From positions 1-6,169 of the forward strand of contig JAGBZZ010000117.1 in assembly GCA_017652965.1 (NCBI GenBank): a DNA stretch of 6,169 nt, read 5' to 3'. A program made the position numbers and the translations under genes. The notes beneath the pieces are model-generated. The model made no database searches, was not told the DNA's origin, and saw only the letters and a list, made by a program, of their open reading frames with translations. Shown here piece by piece: positions 1 to 5,468 of this stretch. The number at the start of each line of letters is the position of its first letter. Within the stretch, counting starts at the first letter, position 1. The stretch comes from Clostridia bacterium (GTDB lineage Bacteria > Bacillota_A > Clostridia > Oscillospirales > CAG-272).

Positions 1-14
1 CCATTATAACAAAA

Positions 15-44
15 TTCGGCAGAGAAAACAATCTCTCTGCCGAA
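15..44 (-). terminator. Hairpin terminator downstream of the oxidoreductase gene
   Basis: An 11-bp perfect inverted repeat (TTCGGCAGAGA at 15-25 against TCTCTGCCGAA at 34-44) encloses an 8-nt loop. Read on the minus strand, the stem is followed by TTTTG, a short U tract, as in an intrinsic terminator. It lies about 105 nt past the stop of the oxidoreductase gene. Read on the plus strand it is followed by ATTCTTTT, so it could also stop transcription arriving from the left. The structure is seen directly; termination is inferred. Confidence 0.75.
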
Positions 45-55
45 ATTCTTTTGTT

Positions 56-83
56 GCGGACAGTCGAGGACGCCTGTCCCTAC
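56..83. repeat. Short imperfect palindrome, possible dispersed intergenic element
   Basis: GGACAG (58-63) and CTGTCC (74-79) form a 6-bp stem around a 10-nt loop. Inside it, GGAC at 68-71 can pair alternatively with GTCC at 76-79. The minus-strand reading, GTAGGGACAGGCGTCC followed by CGACTGTCCGC, resembles short REP-like intergenic elements that I recall from Clostridia genomes. Only one copy is present in the window, so dispersal cannot be shown here. It sits between the oxidoreductase stop and the terminator hairpin and would be transcribed into that mRNA's 3' end. Confidence 0.4.
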
Positions 84-149
84 AAATGTTGTGTTAAACA
101 CCCTTATGAGAATCAGCCGAAGTGTCCTCTCTTTTTGTATTTTCCGGCG

Positions 150-1292
150 TCAGGGAATGTCAACCGAGAAATCGGGTTCCCACGGGTAGGTCATGCGCAG
201 TACCTGTCCGCCGCGGCGGGCGGATTCCTCGGCATAGATGCCGGGCAGGGTCATGGCAAGCCCCGCCCGCAGGGAGATGGGGGCCTCGCCCCCTGTCAGG
301 AGGGCGGTAAAGAAGTGGTCCAGCATGGCATAATCCATGCCGCCGTGGCCGGTGGCGGCCGGGTTATCGGCATAGGCGGGGGGCATAAACTCGCCGCTTA
401 CCTCCAAAAGGGCGGCGGGATACTGCTCCATGGTGGAATTATAGCGGATCACGGGCTTGCCCTGGCGGTCGATGCGCTCCATGTACCCCTCGGTGCCGAA
501 TACGCGGTAATTGTGATGCCCAATGTTGGCGCGGCAACGGCCGTTGCGCTGCAGCCGCACCACGGCCCCGGAATCGGTACGGAACTGGGCGCAGGCCATA
601 TCGTCCTTGGTGGGGGAGGTGCCGGGGGGATAGTCGTTCCCGTGCTGGCCGGTGCCAAAGCAGCTGACGTAGCGCAGCTCCTCGTCAAGGACGGTAAGCA
701 GGGGCCCCAGCGAGTGGGTGCAGTAACGGATGGGGTTTAAAAGCTTCCGCCAATCCCCGTTCTCGTTCAGATGCACGTGCTCGGTCGCCGTCGGCATGCT
801 CCAGTGGATGTATTCGGCCTCCATGCAGTAGGGCTTGCCAAGCTTTCCGCTTTTAAAATATTCGTTCAGAAGGACGGTGAATTTCTGTTCGTTGGGGTTT
901 GCCCCGACAGAGATGATGGCCTTGGAGCCTGCCGCCGCCTCCCAAAGCTCCTTCGCCTCGCGCAGGTTTGCCACGACAGGAATATCCGACAGCACGTGGA
1001 TATCCCGCGCCAGCGCCTTCGCACAGAAGGAGGCGTGGATATCGGCACCCGTCTCTACGATCACCACGTCAAGGTCGGCCTCTGCCAGCATGCGGTCGTA
1101 GTCCTCGTAAAACTTGGTTTCGGGCAAAAGCTCGGCAAGGGGGGCCTCGGAAAGCCACTGCTTTTCATACCAGTTGCGGGGCAGAATATCACAGGCCGCC
1201 GCCGGGATCACACAGTCAAATTTGGATGCCAGGGTAAAGATGGCGCGGCCGCGATGCCCAAGCCCGACGACGCCGACACGCAGTTTATTCAT
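150..1292 (-). CDS. Gfo/Idh/MocA-family NAD(P)-dependent sugar oxidoreductase
   Basis: This is a complete 380-residue cytoplasmic protein, the usual length for the family. The N-terminal Rossmann fold shows the dinucleotide-binding motif G10-L-G12-H-R-G15 after the first beta strand. The C-terminal alpha/beta domain has the THSLGP segment with His193, an FGTEGYME stretch near 265-272, and a GHGGMDY motif near residues 313-319, which recalls the GH109-like branch. The usual EKP catalytic motif is replaced by SDIP at 102-105, so the canonical lysine is missing. Members oxidise or reduce sugars and related polyols; some GH109-like members use NAD for redox-assisted glycoside cleavage. The substrate cannot be read from sequence. 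The ATG at 1292 follows AAGGAG with a 10-nt spacer. A 136-nt AT-rich gap and its own likely promoter suggest it is transcribed separately from the upstream operon. The family call is secure; the reaction is not. Confidence 0.93.
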   Translation of the reverse strand: MNKLRVGVVGLGHRGRAIFTLASKFDCVIPAAACDILPRNWYEKQWLSEAPLAELLPETKFYEDYDRMLAEADLDVVIVETGADIHASFCAKALARDIHVLSDIPVVANLREAKELWEAAAGSKAIISVGANPNEQKFTVLLNEYFKSGKLGKPYCMEAEYIHWSMPTATEHVHLNENGDWRKLLNPIRYCTHSLGPLLTVLDEELRYVSCFGTGQHGNDYPPGTSPTKDDMACAQFRTDSGAVVRLQRNGRCRANIGHHNYRVFGTEGYMERIDRQGKPVIRYNSTMEQYPAALLEVSGEFMPPAYADNPAATGHGGMDYAMLDHFFTALLTGGEAPISLRAGLAMTLPGIYAEESARRGGQVLRMTYPWEPDFSVDIP

Positions 1293-1334
1293 AGAAACGG
1301 TTCTCCTTCCGATAAATAGGGGATTTTTAAAAAT

Positions 1335-1363
1335 AGTATAGGATATAGGGGCTAAAATCAGAA
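1335..1363 (-). promoter_or_regulatory. Tentative sigma-70-type promoter for the oxidoreductase gene
   Basis: On the minus strand, TATACT (1335-1340) matches the -10 consensus at five of six positions. It is preceded at 17 nt by TTCTGA (1358-1363), a poor -35 with three of six matches. The surrounding 1310-1400 segment is the most AT-rich part of the window, and the site lies about 40 nt upstream of the start codon. No clear terminator for the preceding gene is visible here, so readthrough from the operon cannot be excluded. Confidence 0.35.
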
Positions 1364-1428
1364 AAAACTAAAAACAGTGCGTTATGATGATCCTAATCGG
1401 TATACAGTAAGGGAAAACGGTTCTTCTC

Positions 1429-2292
1429 TCAATCGGCGCTCGGCACGCGGAAGCCAAGCAAAGAGGCAATGGGGGCAATATCGTAAGGCGGGATCAGGAT
1501 CTCAAGCTCCCCCTCCTCCTCGCCGTCCACAACAAGTGCATAGCACTCCTTCATGCTGACAAAGCCAAGCGAGTTTACCGAAAGGCGGTAGGGGGCATAG
1601 CGCTCGGATTTCGGACTATCCTCCTTGGTGAAAAAGGGGATGGTCACCTTGCCGCACCGCTTTTCGATCCGCAAAAGGGTGCGGGCGGGGAAGCGAAAGA
1701 CCTCGCGGCAGGTGGCAAGGCAAAGGTCCTGCCCCTCGGCATAGTACCACATCGGGGAAGCAATGTAATTGTACATCATGGCGCCCACGTGCTTTTTGAC
1801 CCCCTTCTTTTCCTTGTACATATAGGAAAGGACGTCGATCTCGGTGGCATCGGCGGGGATCTTAAGCTCCTCCTTCGCCTCACCGACAAGCTCATTCATG
1901 CGGCGCTCCAGCAGCTCCTCATCCAGGGTCTTGGGGATCTCTTTTTCTGCGTCCGCACGCTTTTGACGGCGGTTAATAAGAAGGATCCCGAGGGCGGAGA
2001 TGAGCGCGAGGATCCCGTAAAGCTGCCACATAGAGTTCGGCTCCTCTGCAGTCAGGCTGTCCTTCATCAGAAAAAACGAGAGGATGACGACCGCCCAAAG
2101 GAGCACCTTCAGTATAAGCGTGCGGGGCGATCTGCGAGGCTTGGGCTCGGGCTCGTTCTCGTCATCCTCGTCCTCATAGACCTCGTCGATCCTGCGGAGG
2201 AGGTCGGGGGACGTCCTCTTTGCGAGGAAGCGCTTGCCGTCGTAGAGGCACTCCTCGTCTTCGGTATCCGGAAATGCAAATACGTTTGTCAG
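1429..2292 (-). CDS. Two-TM protein of unknown function with possible PH-like C-terminal domain, apparent CTG start
   Basis: I do not recognise a named family. From the CTG at 2292 the product is 287 residues. It has an N-terminal segment opening TNVFAFPDTEDEECLYDG, an acidic stretch (about 38-50), a basic patch (KPRRSPR, 51-57), membrane helices at about 57-76 and 89-106, then NRRQKR and a soluble C-terminal region. A helical linker spans about 112-145. From about 172 to 282 the alternating hydrophobic strands ending in EILIPPYDIAPIASLLG resemble the PH-like domains of unnamed Clostridia membrane proteins (recollection, low certainty). By the positive-inside rule both termini are probably cytoplasmic. 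The start was chosen because a perfect AAGGAG (2299-2304) lies 6 nt upstream of CTG and no ATG, GTG or TTG occurs before the GTG at 2106. That GTG has no Shine-Dalgarno and falls within the first membrane helix. It is the last gene of the operon, 24 nt after the lipoprotein stop and in the same frame. Confidence 0.82.
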   Translation of the reverse strand: MTNVFAFPDTEDEECLYDGKRFLAKRTSPDLLRRIDEVYEDEDDENEPEPKPRRSPRTLILKVLLWAVVILSFFLMKDSLTAEEPNSMWQLYGILALISALGILLINRRQKRADAEKEIPKTLDEELLERRMNELVGEAKEELKIPADATEIDVLSYMYKEKKGVKKHVGAMMYNYIASPMWYYAEGQDLCLATCREVFRFPARTLLRIEKRCGKVTIPFFTKEDSPKSERYAPYRLSVNSLGFVSMKECYALVVDGEEEGELEILIPPYDIAPIASLLGFRVPSAD

Positions 2293-2298
2293 GTGGTT

Positions 2299-2304
2299 CT
2301 CCTT
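2299..2304 (-). promoter_or_regulatory. Ribosome binding site that decides a CTG start
   Basis: AAGGAG on the minus strand sits 6 nt upstream of CTG (2290-2292). It lies wholly within the 24-nt gap after the lipoprotein stop codon (2317-2319). Strength and spacing match the other genes here, which makes CTG the best-supported initiation codon for the next gene. Confidence 0.75.
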
Positions 2305-2316
2305 TTTGTCTGTCTG

Positions 2317-3930
2317 TTAGTCGGCCGTGGCCGTAAGCGCCTCGTCCCCGATCAAAACGGTGTAGCATTCGCCCGGTACGAAAAGGGGAGAGGAGCAAAG
2401 AAGGTAAGCGTATGCGCCCGTGGGCGTATGGGTGACAAGCACCTCGCCCGCTGCGTTTTTCACGGTGACTGCCGTGCCGGCCGTGCGTGAGCCGACCGGG
2501 AGCCCCAGCACCCCTTGCGTGCTGCTTGTAAAGGCGGCGGGTGCGGCAGACGAGCCAACCCCGATCACCGTACCGCCGGTAACGGTGGCCGATGCGGTAT
2601 AGCTCAGCGGGGATGCCCCGCCCTCTACCGGGCTTTCAAGTAAAAGCGTGCCGCCGGACAGCAAAAGCGAGCCCTTGGCATCGATCGCATCCCGTGCGGC
2701 GCGGATCGAGACCGTACCGCCCGTGACGGTAATGCTACCGTCCCCGGAGGCAAACTCGTCCCCCACCGTTGTATCGGTGCCGCCCAGGGCATTGATGCCG
2801 TCATCGTTGGCGCGGATCGCGATGCTTCCGCCGTCGATCCTTACGTGGCGCGCCTCCAGCCCCTCGTAGCAAGAGGATACGGTGATCCTGCCCGCCGCGA
2901 TGCGCAGGGTGTCATTGGCGTGGATGGCATCGTCGGCCGTGGAAAGCGTAAGGGTGGCATCCCCTATCTCCACCGAGAGATCCGAGTGGATCGCATCGTC
3001 GGCCGCGTCTACCGTGAGGCTTCCACCCGCCACAAGCAGGGCGGCGGCGGCCTTCAGCCCCTTGCCGCCAGTAAGCGTCTTGTCGGTGGTGCCGCGGCTA
3101 CCGCCCCCGGCGGTGAGGGTGAATTCCCCTGCGCGGATCTGCATGGTGTCCGACGTGGTGATGGCATCGCCCGCGGCCGTGACCGTATAGCGGCCGTCCG
3201 CAATATAAAGATAGGAAAGGCTCGGGTTCTTGAGGCTTTCGGCATGGATGCCGTCCTTGCCTGCCGTCAGGGTCATTTCACATCCGGTCAGCAGGATGCC
3301 TTTGTTGGCATCCAGGGCGTGCCCCTTTGCATGCACGGTGTAGTGGCCGCCGGTCACCGTCAGGCTGTCCTTGACCGTGATCCCGTGGCCGTCCGCGGCG
3401 CGGACGTATAGCGATCCGTCCCCGCTAAGAACAAGCGGTACCTTGGAAAGGATCGCATCGCTAAGATTCTCCTCTGTGGCACCCGTGCCGGTGTTTTTTA
3501 CGGTATTCCCCTCTCCCTTGACGATCACGGTCGCCTTGGCGGCCTTGGTGATGCGCAGGGGCGGCGCGGTCATTGCCTGCAGGCTGGCGCCGTCCAGCAC
3601 CAGCGTGACCGCATCGGTCGCATCGGCCAATACCGTCAGCGTACCGTAGAAGGTCCCGCGCAGGATGTAGGTTCCCTCATCCAGGATCGTGATGCTTGAG
3701 CCGATAATACGGACGGCGTCGTTTTCGGTGGTGGCGGTGGCACCCGAAAGCGTAATGACGGCGGCATCCTCCTCACTGTACGTGGGGTTTACGTCCTCGG
3801 GGACAAACATCTCCTCAGGCGGTGCCACCGTGACGGGGGCCGCGGTCTCGGTTGCCGGGGGAGTCCCCCCACAGGAAAAAAGCGCGAGGGGAAGTATGAG
3901 ACAAAGGATAAAAAGTAAAGTATTCTTCAC
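2317..3930 (-). CDS. Secreted carbohydrate-binding beta-helix lipoprotein (Cthe_2159/DUF4353-like)
   Basis: From the GTG at 3930 the product is 537 residues. Residues 1-20 form a lipoprotein signal (K2, a hydrophobic core, then lipobox LFSC with Cys20), so it should be lipid-anchored outside the membrane. A low-complexity Thr/Pro/Ala/Glu linker follows (about 21-50). Residues 55-455 carry repeating rungs typical of a right-handed parallel beta-helix. Acidic turns recur: KDGIHAE (225), GDAITTSD (254), DDAIHSD (311), DDAIHAND (333), NDDGINA (376) and RDAIDAKG (413). Family knowledge: Cthe_2159 of Clostridium thermocellum binds cellulose-like and acidic polysaccharides and calcium. The C-terminal 80 or so residues form a separate beta-rich segment. 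An in-frame ATG at 4005 is rejected because it lies inside the upstream gene and would place 25 charged residues before the signal peptide. Third gene of the polyphosphate polymerase operon. Ligand and any catalytic activity are unknown. Confidence 0.9.
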   Translation of the reverse strand: MKNTLLFILCLILPLALFSCGGTPPATETAAPVTVAPPEEMFVPEDVNPTYSEEDAAVITLSGATATTENDAVRIIGSSITILDEGTYILRGTFYGTLTVLADATDAVTLVLDGASLQAMTAPPLRITKAAKATVIVKGEGNTVKNTGTGATEENLSDAILSKVPLVLSGDGSLYVRAADGHGITVKDSLTVTGGHYTVHAKGHALDANKGILLTGCEMTLTAGKDGIHAESLKNPSLSYLYIADGRYTVTAAGDAITTSDTMQIRAGEFTLTAGGGSRGTTDKTLTGGKGLKAAAALLVAGGSLTVDAADDAIHSDLSVEIGDATLTLSTADDAIHANDTLRIAAGRITVSSCYEGLEARHVRIDGGSIAIRANDDGINALGGTDTTVGDEFASGDGSITVTGGTVSIRAARDAIDAKGSLLLSGGTLLLESPVEGGASPLSYTASATVTGGTVIGVGSSAAPAAFTSSTQGVLGLPVGSRTAGTAVTVKNAAGEVLVTHTPTGAYAYLLCSSPLFVPGECYTVLIGDEALTATAD

Positions 3931-3937
3931 GCTTTTT

Positions 3938-3944
3938 CTCCTTA
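3938..3944 (-). promoter_or_regulatory. Stop-overlapping ribosome binding site (TAAGGAG) for the lipoprotein
   Basis: The TAA stop of the DUF4956 gene (3942-3944) runs directly into GGAG (3938-3941), 7 nt before the GTG start at 3930. Ribosomes terminating on the upstream gene sit on the Shine-Dalgarno of the next one, which favours translational coupling. This site also fixes GTG at 3930 as the start. Confidence 0.85.
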
Positions 3945-4634
3945 CAGCTGACCGTCGTTCGCCTCGCAACGGGCGACCGTGATCTCGAGGTTGGCGTTGC
4001 GGCAACGGATCGCATCGATCATCTCCTTCTCCCGCATGGGGTCGCGCAGGGTAACGAGATAGGTCAGGCGGAACATGCTACCCATGTTGACCGTTTTGAC
4101 ACGCAAAAGCTCATGGCTTGCGGTGTATTCGGCAAAAAGATCGTCAAACACCGACGTGTAGTCAAGATCCTCGGGGATGGTGACCGTCACGGTCTTTTGA
4201 CGGTCGGCGTCCTTGGCCGTGCCGAAGCCGGAGCGGTTATAAAGCAGAAAGGCAAGCATCAGGATCACGGTGACAAGGGTAGCGTATGCCAGGTACCCCA
4301 TGCCGACCACAAGCCCGGCCCCCATCGCCAGAAACAGGGTGGCGATCTCCTTGGCCGTGCCGGGGGCAGAGCGGAAGCGCACAAGGCTGAAGGCGCCCGC
4401 CACTGCTACGCCCGCGCCGATGTTACCGTTGACCATCATGATCACCACGCATACCACGGCAGGGAGAAGTGCAAGCGTCAGAAGAAAGCTTTTGGAATAG
4501 CGGGTCTTGTACATATAGCCCACTGCGATCAGGGCGCCGAGAATGAGGGCTGTGAAAAGACAAAGCAGAAAATCACCGACCTCGATGACGCTTGTCATAG
4601 AGGTGTCAAAAAGTCCCCGAAAAAGATTTTTCAT
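3942..4634 (-). CDS. DUF4956-family integral membrane protein
   Basis: This 230-residue protein has about four membrane helices (roughly 19-41, 50-68, 95-113 and 116-132) and then a soluble C-terminal domain (about 147-222) whose mix of strands and helices suggests a small ferredoxin-like or ACT-like fold. The most family-typical stretch is 69-95, NGNIGAGVAVAGAFSLVRF followed by RSAPGTAKE. It is glycine-rich with conserved arginines between membrane segments, as in DUF4956. Genes of this family commonly sit next to VTC-domain polyphosphate polymerases. The biochemical role is not established. A membrane partner or conduit for the polymer is a reasonable inference, because eukaryotic VTC complexes couple polyphosphate synthesis to membrane translocation. 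ATG at 4634 lies inside the upstream gene and is served by AAGGAGG at 4644-4650, 9 nt away. The family call is strong; function is inference. Confidence 0.9.
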   Translation of the reverse strand: MKNLFRGLFDTSMTSVIEVGDFLLCLFTALILGALIAVGYMYKTRYSKSFLLTLALLPAVVCVVIMMVNGNIGAGVAVAGAFSLVRFRSAPGTAKEIATLFLAMGAGLVVGMGYLAYATLVTVILMLAFLLYNRSGFGTAKDADRQKTVTVTIPEDLDYTSVFDDLFAEYTASHELLRVKTVNMGSMFRLTYLVTLRDPMREKEMIDAIRCRNANLEITVARCEANDGQL

Positions 4635-5349
4635 GGCATAATGCCTCCTTGGAAAATAGGGTGGGATAGATGAGGTGCCGATAGGCGGTGCCGTACTTGG
4701 AAAAAGAGATCCTGCGGATGCCTTCCGCGCTTAGAAAGCGCACCATCCAAAGCGGGATGCCGCCCGCACACTTCAGCTCAAGCAGGGACATTCCGTCGGG
4801 TATCAGGGGGGTACCGTAGGGCGGCGCGGTCAGTGACAGGGCATCGGTGCGTGCCAGGATGCGGCTGTCCAGGGTCAGGCGCAGGTCGTCCTCCGTGGCA
4901 AGGTAGGCCTCCCTATCGTAGGAAAGAAAGACACGGGGGGCAAGCGGCCGGTAGTGCGAGAGAAAATAATTGATCTCCCCGGCGATCTGCCCCACGGCAT
5001 GCGGATGCCTTCCCGCCTCCATCCAGGCGGTAGCCTCGGCCTCGGCCATCGGGTGGCGGCGCTTGTATACAACGCCGTCGTATTTGCGCTTCAGCTCTAC
5101 GAATACCGTATCGGCAGGGGTGACCGTCCGATAACTGCGCAGGCGCAGCTTTTCCTTAAAGATCGGCTTTTCCAGCGAATGGCGGATCAGCCGATAGCTT
5201 TCGGTGTCGTAGTAGATATTGCGGATGGTGGTACAGCCGTAGGCATCCTCCTGCATATGGGGGAAAATGACGGTCAGAAGCCGCTCTCTTTGCTCGGGCG
5301 TGAGGAGATACTTCAGCTCATACCGCTTGAAAACCGTTGTGTATGCCAT
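4606..5349 (-). CDS. VTC-domain polyphosphate polymerase
   Basis: This 247-residue soluble protein resembles the catalytic tunnel domain of yeast Vtc4, a TTM-fold enzyme that moves the terminal phosphate of ATP onto a growing polyphosphate chain with a divalent metal. Expected tunnel residues are visible in order: R9/E11/K13 in KRYELKY, D48 in YYDTE, K67/R69/R71 in KLRLRSYR, E85/K87 in VELKRKYDG, R146 in SYDREAY, R157/T159/D161 in LRLTLD, E191/K193 in LLELKC, and S217/K218/Y219. It spans the whole domain with no SPX domain and no membrane segments, so membrane association must come from a partner, plausibly the overlapping DUF4956 gene. ATG at 5349 follows AAGGAG with a 6-nt spacer. First gene of the operon, starting 84 nt after the glycyl-tRNA synthetase terminator. 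Activity is inferred from family and motifs. Confidence 0.92.
   Translation of the reverse strand: MAYTTVFKRYELKYLLTPEQRERLLTVIFPHMQEDAYGCTTIRNIYYDTESYRLIRHSLEKPIFKEKLRLRSYRTVTPADTVFVELKRKYDGVVYKRRHPMAEAEATAWMEAGRHPHAVGQIAGEINYFLSHYRPLAPRVFLSYDREAYLATEDDLRLTLDSRILARTDALSLTAPPYGTPLIPDGMSLLELKCAGGIPLWMVRFLSAEGIRRISFSKYGTAYRHLIYPTLFSKEALCHEKSFSGTF
4644..4650 (-). promoter_or_regulatory. Strong internal ribosome binding site (AAGGAGG) for the DUF4956 gene
   Basis: AAGGAGG lies inside the 3' end of the polyphosphate polymerase coding region, 9 nt upstream of the DUF4956 ATG (4632-4634). It supports that start, and with it the 29-nt gene overlap. A second ATG just upstream in another frame reads only two codons before a stop and is not a gene start. 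Confidence 0.8.
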
Positions 5350-5432
5350 AAAAGTCTCCTTTCTCCGGCCTTCGGGCTTTTTTTGGCGGCGTATGCTATC
5401 AAGGGCTGTGATCGCATATCCCGTGCGAACAT

Positions 5433-5461
5433 AAAAGGGGCGACTTAGCGCCGCCCCTTTT
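5433..5461 (-). terminator. Intrinsic terminator after the glycyl-tRNA synthetase gene
   Basis: A perfect 10-bp inverted repeat (AAAAGGGGCG at 5433-5442 with CGCCCCTTTT at 5452-5461) has a 9-nt loop and begins 7 nt past the synthetase stop codon. On the minus strand the right arm ends in UUUU followed by AU, so the U tract is part of the stem, a common design. It separates synthetase transcription from the polyphosphate operon. The remaining 83 nt (5350-5432) must hold that operon's promoter, but I see no convincing -35/-10 pair there. Confidence 0.88.
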
Positions 5462-5468
5462 CGTGAGA

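Noticed and set aside
3..8. Perfect TATAAT on the minus strand at the left edge
   Set aside because: At 17-nt spacing the -35 position falls in the terminator loop (TTGTTT, three of six matches), and any gene it would serve lies outside the window.
51..740. Long open frame on the plus strand opposite the oxidoreductase
   Set aside because: It is antisense to a confident gene, rich in Gly, Ala and His as expected from the complement of GC-rich codons, and resembles no family. The same holds for plus-strand frames at 771-1319, 1789-2490, 2845-3411, 4113-4673 and 4954-5448.
2104..2106. GTG as the start of the fourth operon gene
   Set aside because: It lies within the first membrane helix, lacks a Shine-Dalgarno, and would leave about 210 nt of open, same-frame, protein-like sequence unexplained downstream of a perfect AAGGAG.
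2575..3765. Nucleotide-level similarity among segments of the lipoprotein gene, considered as a tandem repeat array
   Set aside because: The similarity is short and imperfect and follows the protein rungs in codon register, so it reflects beta-helix structure and not a DNA repeat or CRISPR array.
4003..4005. ATG as the start of the lipoprotein gene
   Set aside because: It would add 25 mostly charged residues before a classical lipoprotein signal and lies inside the DUF4956 gene. The GTG at 3930 has the better ribosome binding site and position.
5367..5384. GGCC-TTCG-GGCT stem with seven Ts on the plus strand
   Set aside because: The stem is only 4 bp including one wobble pair, and no plus-strand gene precedes it. 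On the minus strand it gives no U tract. Not called as a terminator or attenuator.
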